Shown piece by piece: positions 15,560-21,546 of a DNA stretch of 24,028 nt. A program made the translations under genes and the position numbers. The notes under the pieces are model-generated. The model did no database searches. It saw only the letters and a program-made list of their open reading frames with translations, and was not told where the DNA came from. Every line of letters starts with the position of its first letter. Positions within the stretch are counted from its first letter, which is position 1. This DNA is from a virus. Location: IMG/VR virus record IMGVR_UViG_3300044630_006828, positions 1-24,028 of that record. The stretch is one strand, 5' to 3'.

Positions 15560-16520
15560 AATATTTTACCGGTGGCTCCATTAAAAGAAACGCTGAGATT
15601 ACACGTTTTTGTGAGAACCTTTAGAGTCATTATTGTTTCTACTCTTATCCACTTCCTTTTGGAAAGTATTTCTCAGTGACGGTCTTTTAGGTTTACCACT
15701 CCTTAAGGTTTGAATTACTCTCATCCTAATCTACTCTTTTCGAGGATGCCTCCCCAACTCGTCCTTGCGGGACTAAAGGTTTTTCGGATAATTACACTCA
15801 GACTTGGGATCTTTGTGTGCAATGAACGGCTCATTACTATGTAGTCACCTTTCATCCAAACCTGACGGACACTTTTCCTTATTTTTTATTAATTATTGGA
15901 ATAATCAACTTCCATAAGTTTTGTGTTGTGGATTGTGAAAGTAGTGGTCCGCCAACCAAGCCAACCCATCTTTTGAACGAGTCGATACTCAACTACTCTC
16001 TGAAATGTCCCCATTTCCATATTTTTAGACTACTTCGAAACAAATCTTTTGGTAAAGATTCATTAAGGTTCATAACAGCACCACCTGTACATAAACATAC
16101 CTTTCGGTTTTAAGTATCCTATAATATTGGAATCCGTAATTATAAAGTTGGATAACTCTATTTCTTACATAATTCCTACGGGTTATTCCTATCGGTGTTC
16201 CCACCTCAACTAGACGACCCACATCGCCCAATCGTCAAACCACTTTCCTTACAGCGTTGCCCTCAGTACTAAAGGTTTAACGGTATCCCGCTTGCATACT
16301 CGACCTCGAATGTCCGAAGACAAACAAGACGCAAACCAGTTACACTTCTGATTCACTTTATCCCACTTTCGTGGTTTATTTATTGACCATATGCGGCCAA
16401 ATATCTTTATTACTCAAAGGAGAGAATTACATCTCTATTATCGGTCAAATAATCTGACCGGACTTTTTTGTAAAAGGATAATTCAATTTTTCAAAGAACT
16501 TTTCGGACGTTTCCGAACTG
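15541..16520 (-). ncRNA. Candidate giant structured RNA (GOLLD/ROOL-like or new class), about 1 kb
   Basis: About 1,030 bases lack any credible gene yet end in a clean minus-strand terminator. Minus-strand hairpins include CCAC-GAAA-GTGG (16363-16374), GGTG-GGAA-CACC (16194-16205), GAAATG-GGGA-CATTTC (16002-16017) and TGTC-TTCG-GACA (16311-16322). Others are AATCTTT/AAAGATT (16043-16060), CGGTCA/TGACCG (16442-16460), AGAGA/TCTCT (16421-16436), GACGA/TCGTC (16213-16236) and GTCC-CGCAA-GGAC. GNRA loops appear only on this strand, which fixes the direction. The 5' end is not defined; ATACTTAT at 16525-16532 is a one-mismatch relative of the phage promoter motif. Size, phage context and closeness to tmRNA fit the known GOLLD/ROOL giant RNAs; I cannot confirm a family. 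RNase P hallmarks were not found. Confidence 0.68.
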
Positions 16521-16524
16521 TTTG

Positions 16525-16532
16525 ATAAGTAT
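16525..16532 (-). promoter_or_regulatory. Possible promoter of the large RNA
   Basis: ATACTTAT in sense direction differs by one base from ATATTTAT and lies about 65 bases before the first strong hairpin. It is weak and has no -33 box. Confidence 0.25.
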
Positions 16533-16575
16533 ACGAGTAACATTTGAAAAAGTCAACTCGAAACGAAAATTTTTT

Positions 16576-16722
16576 TTAAAAACTTTCAACGTAAACTTTA
16601 TCGGTCCCAAAAAAGTTTGCTCTTTCCCGTGCAAAACCTAAATTTGGGGTATAAAATTTAAGACCTCTCTCATTAAAGTAATAATAAATTTCAATTTTTT
16701 CGACTGTGATTTCTTCTGTCAT
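16576..16722 (-). CDS. Small unknown protein, 48 aa
   Basis: A short ORF with its own promoter encodes 48 residues beginning MTEEITVEKIEIYYYF and ending DKVYVESF. It is acidic at the front, aromatic-rich and apparently a small beta/alpha fold. No family is recognised. A full host-type promoter (TTTG-N20-TAATTTTG) lies 23 bases upstream of its ATG, strong support that it is real. It sits between the endolysin gene and the start of the large structured RNA, and could share its transcript. Confidence 0.7.
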   Translation of the reverse strand: MTEEITVEKIEIYYYFNERGLKFYTPNLGFARERANFFGTDKVYVESF

Positions 16723-16745
16723 AGTTTCTATTAATTAATTTGATA

Positions 16746-16777
16746 CAAAATTAGGTAAATTTAAATTAAAAAACAAA
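16746..16777 (-). promoter_or_regulatory. Bacteroidetes-type promoter for the 48-aa gene
   Basis: Sense strand TTTG, 20 bases, TAATTTTG, located between the endolysin stop and the 48-aa ORF. This could also drive read-through into the large RNA region. Confidence 0.65.
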
Positions 16778-16782
16778 TTTTT

Positions 16783-17931
16783 TTATAAAATTTTTGAAAA
16801 AATATCCAGAATTCTATTTTTTTCTTCTGAAATTTTTTTGTTGGGATACATTGTGGCGTTCTGTTTGTTTAATTCTGCCTCAATATCATCAAGTTTTTTA
16901 GTTCCGGTTGAAAAAAAATCTTCTAATGCCTTTTTTATTTTTTCTTTATCAACTTTTACTACATTGAACTCTACTTGTTCTGGTGCTTCTTCTTCTGAAG
17001 GTACTTCTGGAGCATTCTTGATATTACCCTCCTTATCCATAAATTCAAAAATATCTTTTCCTTGATCCGTTCCTATGTGTACGTGGCTTGAACTTGGATA
17101 GGAAGGCCACTCTGTTATTTTCCCAATGAAATCACCAGGTTTTACTTTGTCTCCGGGTTCTAACTTTACAGAATCCAAATGTGTGTAAAAAACACTTGGA
17201 TCACCATTTTCACCAGAAATGGACAACTGAGTCCCGAAAATATTTTTTTTCTTTTTACTAGATTCGTGTTTTTTTGCCACTTTTCCATGTGTCAAAGAAT
17301 AAACTGAAGTGCCTATTGGTGCTTGTATATCCCAAGCATGTCTGGATGACCAATCTGGTGTGGATCTTTTGGCATGATCACTTGGTGTTGATATAATTTT
17401 TATTGGGTTTCCTCCAGAAAAAAAAGTCTTAGATTCCATTTTTGGAACTTTTTTCTTTTGTGCTACGGTCATTGTGACTGTCTCTTTATTACCGATTTCA
17501 CCACTTACTATTTCCGCCCCAGATAGATATTTCTCAGGATTTACCCAATTTCCAGATTCTGATTTTCTAATTTCAAAATGTAAATGTGGCCCAGTTGACT
17601 TACCACCACCACCTTCTAAACCTTGTCCACCACCAGATTCGGCAATTTTTTGACCCTGTTTAACTTTATCACCCACATCAACAAGTCTTTGAGTTAAATG
17701 TGCGTAGGCTGAATAGAAATTTTCTCCATCAACATTATGTTTGATTATTATAAAATTACCATAACCACGTTTATTTCTCATGTCGGATCTAACAACTTCA
17801 CCATCTGCAACTGAAATCACATCAGAACCATCAGGTATGGCAATGTCAATACCATTATGATGTTTTCCCCATCTAGGACCAAATCCAGAGGTCTTAGTTC
17901 CTTTTTTAGATAATGGATAAACTAATTTCAT
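16783..17931 (-). CDS. Tandem M23 (LytM) peptidase, probable endolysin
   Basis: This is a zinc endopeptidase predicted to cut peptidoglycan cross-bridges. The first M23 domain (about 1-135) has HNGID (His-25, Asp-29), AHL (His-78) and HLHFE (His-116, His-118), a complete active site. A second M23-like domain (about 170-300) has the P-x-G-T-S-V-Y strand, YTHLD (His-251) and HVH (283-285). Its first motif reads RHAWD, with His-to-Asp spacing one shorter than usual, so its zinc site may use His-186 or be degenerate. The C-terminus ends with a helix containing KISEEKNRILDIF, shared with other phage proteins here. There is no signal peptide; export would rely on the holin, or it acts in the virion. 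It starts 2 bases after the previous gene's stop. Confidence 0.9.
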   Translation of the reverse strand: MKLVYPLSKKGTKTSGFGPRWGKHHNGIDIAIPDGSDVISVADGEVVRSDMRNKRGYGNFIIIKHNVDGENFYSAYAHLTQRLVDVGDKVKQGQKIAESGGGQGLEGGGGKSTGPHLHFEIRKSESGNWVNPEKYLSGAEIVSGEIGNKETVTMTVAQKKKVPKMESKTFFSGGNPIKIISTPSDHAKRSTPDWSSRHAWDIQAPIGTSVYSLTHGKVAKKHESSKKKKNIFGTQLSISGENGDPSVFYTHLDSVKLEPGDKVKPGDFIGKITEWPSYPSSSHVHIGTDQGKDIFEFMDKEGNIKNAPEVPSEEEAPEQVEFNVVKVDKEKIKKALEDFFSTGTKKLDDIEAELNKQNATMYPNKKISEEKNRILDIFSKIL

Positions 17932-17933
17932 AT

Positions 17934-18422
17934 TTACATAAATACTTCATTCTTTGAAAACCACTCAGGTATATTTCTATTTTTCCACACGGCAAAATTC
18001 TTTTTCGATCCCATGTAGTAATTTCTGTAAGATTCTACCACATCGATAACTTTGTATTCATCTGGCATTGCTTTAGGAGGAGTTGTAAAATCAATGTCCG
18101 GTATTTGTGGTTTGTTAATCATACACCACTCAATAACTTGTTGGGACTTGTGTCGTTTACCGTAACGATAAGTATACTCTTTACACAACTCCAATCCGAG
18201 ATCACAAAGATAAAGATAATTAGATAGTGATTCTCGAGCCCAAATCGCACAGGGGTGATTTTTGTGAGATAACTTGTAGGGAACTTGAGGGGTAACTTGG
18301 GGGGTCATATGATGAACACCACATAAAAGTTGTGCTGTTTCAAGGATCATTTTTACTACGTGCTTATCACAATGATATTGAGCACATTTTTTCGTGTTGT
18401 AATCTAAAATAAAAATATTCAT
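17934..18422 (-). CDS. Conserved phage protein of unknown function, 162 aa
   Basis: The opening MNIFILDYNTKKCAQYHCDKHVVKMILE and the later HPCAIWARESLSNYLYL and EYTYRYGKRHKS segments look like a conserved family seen in T4-like marine phages. The family motifs are rich in His and Cys and suggest an enzyme. A distant likeness to pyrimidine-dimer glycosylase-type proteins (HP-x-x-x-W-x-R plus an EY-x-x-R-x-G-K-x-H stretch) is noted but unproven. There is a host-type promoter 4 bases before the ATG, so it may be expressed early, and the endolysin gene follows with a 2-base gap. Confidence 0.75.
   Translation of the reverse strand: MNIFILDYNTKKCAQYHCDKHVVKMILETAQLLCGVHHMTPQVTPQVPYKLSHKNHPCAIWARESLSNYLYLCDLGLELCKEYTYRYGKRHKSQQVIEWCMINKPQIPDIDFTTPPKAMPDEYKVIDVVESYRNYYMGSKKNFAVWKNRNIPEWFSKNEVFM
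17938..17944 (-). promoter_or_regulatory. TATTTAT phage promoter motif before the endolysin gene
   Basis: The sense strand reads AGTATTTATGTAAAT then ATG; the motif ends 6 bases before the start and overlaps the end of the upstream gene. This allows late expression of the endolysin separate from its upstream neighbour. Confidence 0.45.
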
Positions 18423-18426
18423 ACCA

Positions 18427-18458
18427 CAAAGGTATAAAATTTTTTTTATTGTGCCAAA
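18427..18458 (-). promoter_or_regulatory. Bacteroidetes-type promoter for the 162-aa gene
   Basis: Sense strand TTTG, 20 bases, TACCTTTG; the -7 box ends 4 bases before the ATG, as at the peptidase gene. Confidence 0.7.
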
Positions 18459-19057
18459 TATGTCATTAGAACACCACCGATAGATGATGCGTGAACCTGG
18501 AGGTGATTAATAGACTCCATGTCCAGATTTGTTTTTCTACGAGTAAAATCAATTGCTAATACACCAATAAACCGTCCCTCAATAGTCTTAATTGCAAACA
18601 AATATGATGATTTAGATCCACATTCTTCTGCAATATATTTAAGTCCGAAGGTTGCAATTGTTTCATCTTTGAAGTCGGAAATTTGAATTATGTCATTTTG
18701 ATAAAGTTCATTTATTGCTCTTGAAAATAACTGAACCGGTATATTTTTGAAATTAGATTGTACTGATTGAGTACTAGCACCGACTGTTTCATACATTATT
18801 GAGAATTTAGCCATCGATTTACCTGTTGGATAAAAATTACCACCATTATGAAATTGAGAGATCCAAACTCGGTCCGCTTTAAATTCGTCTTTGATGTGAT
18901 CAATTTTTTGATTTATTAATTCACTTACTCTAAGCGTATCCATGACCATATCTGGTTTAACTTTTCTTTTCTCTAAAAAATCTCTAATGTAAATTATTAA
19001 TACTGGTCCTAATACCCCGGTGATAAATGCGACTGCAATAGTTACAAAATTCTCCAT
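18446..19057 (-). CDS. Membrane-anchored GAF-like domain protein
   Basis: One N-terminal membrane segment (about residues 4-24) is followed by a basic helical linker and a GAF-like domain (about 45-200). The core RVWISQFHNGGNFYPTG (about 63-79), the central YETVGAS region and the terminal FIGVLAIDFTRR strand match the fold used in sensor proteins to bind small molecules. No output domain is attached. It lies between the holin terminator and the 162-aa gene, near lysis genes. A role in sensing the envelope or controlling lysis is speculation. Confidence 0.72.
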   Translation of the reverse strand: MENFVTIAVAFITGVLGPVLIIYIRDFLEKRKVKPDMVMDTLRVSELINQKIDHIKDEFKADRVWISQFHNGGNFYPTGKSMAKFSIMYETVGASTQSVQSNFKNIPVQLFSRAINELYQNDIIQISDFKDETIATFGLKYIAEECGSKSSYLFAIKTIEGRFIGVLAIDFTRRKTNLDMESINHLQVHASSIGGVLMTYLAQ

Positions 19058-19071
19058 GTTATGTAATATTT

Positions 19072-19101
19072 AAAAACCCCCCAGAAATAAACCCGGGGGG
19101 T
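19072..19101 (-). terminator. Terminator after the holin gene
   Basis: CCCCCC and GGGGGG pair (plus an A-T pair) around a 12-base loop; on the minus strand the stem is followed by TTTTT. It lies 10 bases after the holin stop. Confidence 0.78.
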
Positions 19102-19110
19102 GAAAAAATT

Positions 19111-19284
19111 TTATGAGTTGTTTTTTTCGATTATGGACCAGATAGTTCCTGTTAATGTGATTACTCCACCGATGATTTCAGTTAATGTTTTTTCGTCAAC
19201 AATACCTTTCATTACCAAAATACCACCAACAAATGTTAAAGAATGTCTCACAATTCCTAATATTTGTTCTTTTGTAAGTTTCAT
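19111..19284 (-). CDS. Small holin, Pam3-gp28-like
   Basis: The 57-aa product (begins MKLTKEQILGIVRHSLTF, ends IWSIIEKNNS) has the layout of the small Pam3-gp28-type phage holins. These have a conserved RH near the front, a GGILVMKG segment, a (D/E)xxTLTEIIGG turn and a second hydrophobic stretch ending in WSI. Holins open the inner membrane so that the endolysin can reach the wall. The two hydrophobic segments (about 15-27 and 36-52) are short. A plus-strand frame across the same bases is only a shadow. It is preceded by a TATTTAT motif and followed by a strong terminator, so it closes a small operon. Confidence 0.8.
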   Translation of the reverse strand: MKLTKEQILGIVRHSLTFVGGILVMKGIVDEKTLTEIIGGVITLTGTIWSIIEKNNS

Positions 19285-19314
19285 AATTAATTTAGTTAAA
19301 AGTTTATTTACTAA

Positions 19315-19321
19315 ATAAATA
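19315..19321 (-). promoter_or_regulatory. TATTTAT phage promoter motif before the holin
   Basis: The sense strand reads ACATATTTATTTAG, 30 bases before the holin ATG and after the stop of the tiny membrane-protein gene. Confidence 0.45.
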
Positions 19322-19348
19322 TGTAAACAAAAGTAAAATTATATATTC

Positions 19349-19447
19349 TTACTGATGATTTTGTTTTTTGTCAATTAGAAACAAAATTAAAATCCATACA
19401 AATAGACCCATAGGAATAGAGAGAGAAATAATTTCAGATATTTTCAT
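19349..19447 (-). CDS. Tiny single-span membrane protein, 32 aa
   Basis: This ORF encodes 32 residues: a short MKISEIIS front, one hydrophobic span (about residues 8-25) and a charged DKKQNHQ tail. Its start overlaps the end of the 77-aa membrane-protein gene by 14 bases, suggesting coupling. It precedes the holin. Single-span peptides next to holins often act as second holins, antiholins or spanin parts; nothing here decides which. Confidence 0.55.
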   Translation of the reverse strand: MKISEIISLSIPMGLFVWILILFLIDKKQNHQ

Positions 19448-19667
19448 TATTATTTTTTTTTTGAATTTTTTTACTTATAAATCTTCTGTACCTTTTTAGA
19501 ACATAAATTTTGGACTTATTAAAATAATTTTCACCAATTACAGAATACCAAATTACTGTCATAAAAATCAATGGAAGTCCGGACAATGAAGTACCAAAGT
19601 AAATTGCCCATTTTATGTATAAAAATGTGATGACCAGGTCAAATAAATAATTTAAAAATTTTAACAT
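19434..19667 (-). CDS. Two-span membrane protein, 77 aa
   Basis: No family is recognised. Hydrophobic spans lie at about residues 8-26 and 30-47, followed by a strongly basic C-terminal tail (KRYRRFISKKIQKK) expected in the cytoplasm. It begins 14 bases after the tRNA-Leu 3' end, so it is probably on the same transcript. With the following 32-aa and 57-aa genes it forms a run of three small membrane genes, consistent with a lysis cassette. Confidence 0.65.
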   Translation of the reverse strand: MLKFLNYLFDLVITFLYIKWAIYFGTSLSGLPLIFMTVIWYSVIGENYFNKSKIYVLKRYRRFISKKIQKKNNNENI

Positions 19668-19681
19668 TGTAATTTAAATTG

Positions 19682-19793
19682 TAATCGAAAAAGGGTTCGA
19701 ACCTTTACTACTGTTTTTAACTCAGCATCTCCGTTTAACTGGATAGCGTCTACCACATCAAGTACCTTCGTACTGTCATTTCGCCATTCGATT
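19682..19793 (-). tRNA. Unusual tRNA-Leu(UAA)-like gene with D-loop insertion
   Basis: The acceptor stem AATCGAA/TTCGATT is perfect, with discriminator A and no encoded CCA. The T-arm AAAGG-TTCGAAC-CCTTT is canonical. A 5-bp variable arm (TGCTG/CAGTA) makes it class II. The D-arm begins TGGCGAAAT and ends TGGTAGACGC as in tRNA-Leu, but about 22 extra bases sit between these halves and form their own hairpin (AGTAC-GAAG-GTACT). The anticodon arm is also odd. The canonical register leaves three mismatches; a one-base shift gives four of five pairs but an 8-base loop, AGTTAAAC, with TAA as likely anticodon. Length is 112 bases against about 85 normally. It may be functional with an odd shape, a tRNA-like decoy or decaying. 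Confidence 0.7.
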
Positions 19794-19800
19794 AATCTTT

Positions 19801-20106
19801 TTAATCATTCTTAATTGTGACTAAATTTAGTCTAGTCGGAATAATCTCAATACATTTTTCTTCCACAATCTCTCCTCGGGAGTAGACAATTAAGTCATAA
19901 ATCCCGACTTGTAAATTCCAAAATTTTATATTTTTTACTTTATCCATTCCGATGGGTGGAAGATAAAACCCATCATTATAAGTGATTACAACACTATCAG
20001 AAACTGCGCTTCTGATAGGAATATTTAATCTTGTTTTATTTGTCATTAACATATCCTGTCCATAAATCATGGGAGATATAAAAAGAATCCAAAAGAACTT
20101 TTTCAT
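19801..20106 (-). CDS. Secreted small protein, 101 aa
   Basis: The first 17 residues (MKKFFWILFISPMIYGQ) form a typical signal peptide with a Gly-Gln end common in flavobacteria. The mature part is a beta-rich 80-residue protein without cysteine pairs of note; no family is recognised. It starts directly after the stop of the upstream two-span membrane gene and is followed by the tRNA-Leu. Export to the periplasm suggests an effect on the host envelope, for example superinfection exclusion, but that is inference. Confidence 0.65.
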   Translation of the reverse strand: MKKFFWILFISPMIYGQDMLMTNKTRLNIPIRSAVSDSVVITYNDGFYLPPIGMDKVKNIKFWNLQVGIYDLIVYSRGEIVEEKCIEIIPTRLNLVTIKND

Positions 20107-20313
20107 TTATTTGTTTTTTTTGTTAAGAAAATTTGAAATTTCAGTACTCCAGTATTCATAAGCGGGATAAAGTATTAATACTCCCAAAATCACTAAAATC
20201 ATTGATAATATAGAAACATCATTATAGAAATAATAAGATACCATGAATGAAGATATCAGAACAATCATTGTCCCAATAAAAATTGATAAAAACTCTTTAA
20301 ATTTTTCTAACAT
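20107..20313 (-). CDS. Two-span membrane protein, 68 aa
   Basis: The protein starts MLEKFKEFLSIFIGTMIV and has two hydrophobic spans (about 9-27 and 33-50), then YWSTEISNFLNKKNK. The frame extends five codons to a TTG at 20328, but that TTG is the end of the promoter -7 box, so the ATG at 20313 is chosen. The next gene follows without a gap. The layout resembles small class II holins, yet the family is not recognised. Its promoter overlaps the end of the upstream 180-aa gene. Confidence 0.65.
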   Translation of the reverse strand: MLEKFKEFLSIFIGTMIVLISSFMVSYYFYNDVSILSMILVILGVLILYPAYEYWSTEISNFLNKKNK

Positions 20314-20325
20314 AACTTTTTTATT

Positions 20326-20356
20326 CAAAGATAGTAAAAAAAATTAAAAAGTCAAA
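20326..20356 (-). promoter_or_regulatory. Bacteroidetes-type promoter for the membrane/secreted gene pair
   Basis: Sense strand TTTG, 19 bases, TATCTTTG, 12 bases before the ATG at 20313. It sits immediately after the stop codon of the 180-aa gene. Confidence 0.68.
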
Positions 20357-20899
20357 TTAATTAAATCCGAAATTGGGGTCATTGTCTCGGTTAAACCTAT
20401 CACTAAAAGTATCTACCGTTCTTCTTAATGAACCGGAAAAATCACTTAAAAACTCTAAAATCGATGAAGTTTCTTCAACCAAATAATTAAAATCAATATT
20501 GTAAGACTCATAATCTGAAACATCCATTTGATCCAGCATGATAAATTTATCTTTTAATTTTCCAAGTTTTTTGATTAAAACTTTGGATTTTTCTCTGAGT
20601 TCATCCTCAGTAAAATCTCCTAGTATTTTATCCAACCTAAAAATTACTCGTTCTAGTTTCATTGCGATCGACTCAAAAAACTCTTTCTTTTCCACATTAT
20701 CGAAGTCTGTATCCAGTAATAAGGAAATTATTTTTGCCATCATCAAAGATAATTCACTTATCATTTCTAATGAATTACTAAAAACATGTCTTCCGTGTGA
20801 AGCCATAACAAACGGGTCATCATACCCACCAATTTCTAAAATTACCTTTTTAACGATATTTCGAAGTTGAGATTCTGAAAGTCTAATTACTTTTTTCAT
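20357..20899 (-). CDS. Unknown helical protein with virion-type leader, 180 aa
   Basis: No family is recognised. The first 22 residues, VIRLSESQLRNIVKKVILE after MKK, form a basic amphipathic helix ending in ILE before Ile-23, the best example here of a leader with an (L/I)xE cleavage site. The remainder is strongly helical with heptad-like Leu/Ile spacing and an acidic balance, consistent with a packaged internal protein (inference). A TATTTAT motif ends 6 bases before the ATG, so it probably belongs to the late class, unlike the host-type promoters on both sides. Confidence 0.72.
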   Translation of the reverse strand: MKKVIRLSESQLRNIVKKVILEIGGYDDPFVMASHGRHVFSNSLEMISELSLMMAKIISLLLDTDFDNVEKKEFFESIAMKLERVIFRLDKILGDFTEDELREKSKVLIKKLGKLKDKFIMLDQMDVSDYESYNIDFNYLVEETSSILEFLSDFSGSLRRTVDTFSDRFNRDNDPNFGFN

Positions 20900-20905
20900 A
20901 TTATA

Positions 20906-20912
20906 ATAAATA
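20906..20912 (-). promoter_or_regulatory. TATTTAT phage promoter motif before the 180-aa gene
   Basis: The sense strand reads GATATTTATTATAAT then ATG; 6 bases separate motif and start. Confidence 0.5.
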
Positions 20913-20920
20913 TCACCAAA

Positions 20921-21475
20921 TCAAATAAGTTCAAACCCTAACTCAACGCAACTATCCATTTTTAAGATTTCATATTTTAAACCGAACTCCTCTATCACCG
21001 CAAAACTTAATTTGGCAGAATCCCTTCCTCTATTGTTTACCTCGAAAAATCGTTGTTTTTTCGAGCGTTCAACATTGAAAAAATTTTCAAAATTACTATC
21101 ATAAAATATTTTTATAACAAACACTAATCTACCTTTTGGCGTAAATAATCCACAATAAGTGTCTTTTTGATCATGTGGGGTGTCCATATTGATCCTACCT
21201 ATCTCACCTAATGACTTAGATTTTGTTATCCTGAATTTATTTTCAGAATTGGGTTCGATCTTCGAACTCTTTAAAGAGTATAGTTGTGAATCTGGACCAT
21301 TAATTCTTTTGTTTTGATTATTTTCTATGTTCAAAAAATCTCTCAAAGAAACCTCCCTATACTTGTCATTAAATAAAAATTCCAAAGGTAAAACTTTATC
21401 TATAAAATCTAACTTATCACCTAATGTTTTTTTATTCAAAAAACAAACTATTATTTTTTCAAAAATTTTTTTCAT
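20921..21475 (-). CDS. Unknown 184-aa protein
   Basis: No family is recognised. It is a basic mixed protein with several short strands (CGLFTPKGRLVFVIKIFYDS, about residues 108-127) and no membrane span or signal peptide. A full host-type promoter lies 19 bases before the ATG, suggesting early or middle expression. It is divergent from the plus-strand virion-type genes and followed, 9 bases before its neighbour's promoter motif, by the 180-aa gene. Confidence 0.7.
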   Translation of the reverse strand: MKKIFEKIIVCFLNKKTLGDKLDFIDKVLPLEFLFNDKYREVSLRDFLNIENNQNKRINGPDSQLYSLKSSKIEPNSENKFRITKSKSLGEIGRINMDTPHDQKDTYCGLFTPKGRLVFVIKIFYDSNFENFFNVERSKKQRFFEVNNRGRDSAKLSFAVIEEFGLKYEILKMDSCVELGFELI

Positions 21476-21494
21476 ACATATTTCTAAACTTTCA

Positions 21495-21526
21495 CAAAAG
21501 TAAAAAAAACAAACTTAAATGTCAAA
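21495..21526 (-). promoter_or_regulatory. Bacteroidetes-type promoter for the 184-aa gene
   Basis: Sense strand TTTG, exactly 20 bases, TACTTTTG. It is 19 bases before the ATG. Confidence 0.7.
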
Positions 21527-21532
21527 TTTTAA

Positions 21533-21539
21533 TATTTAT
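21533..21539 (+). promoter_or_regulatory. TATTTAT phage promoter motif before the 100-aa gene
   Basis: The sense strand reads AATATTTATATAATAT then ATG; 7 bases separate motif and start. Its divergent neighbour, 7 bases away, is of the host type, so the two promoter classes face each other here. Confidence 0.5.
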
Positions 21540-21546
21540 ATAATAT

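Noticed and set aside
15928-16113. Plus-strand ORF of 61 aa inside the large non-coding stretch
   Set aside because: It runs across several hairpins of the structured RNA, has no promoter motif and an unlikely composition for this genome.
16441-16471. Plus-strand terminator (CGGTCA/TGACCG hairpin followed by T-run)
   Set aside because: No plus-strand gene or RNA lies upstream; it is better read as the first hairpin of the minus-strand RNA.
15541-16520. Bacterial RNase P RNA or group I/II intron as identity of the structured region
   Set aside because: The conserved GAGGAAAGTCC-type core and terminal ACAGAAA-type motif of RNase P were not found, nor a recognisable intron core, split gene or homing endonuclease.
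19100-19318. Plus-strand ORF of 72 aa
   Set aside because: It is the antisense shadow of the 57-aa holin gene, which has recognisable family features, a promoter motif and a terminator on the minus strand.
19682-19793. Permuted plus-strand tRNA suggested by TTAACTGGATAGCG
   Set aside because: Reading the minus strand gives acceptor, D, anticodon, variable and T arms in the normal order with perfect acceptor pairing.
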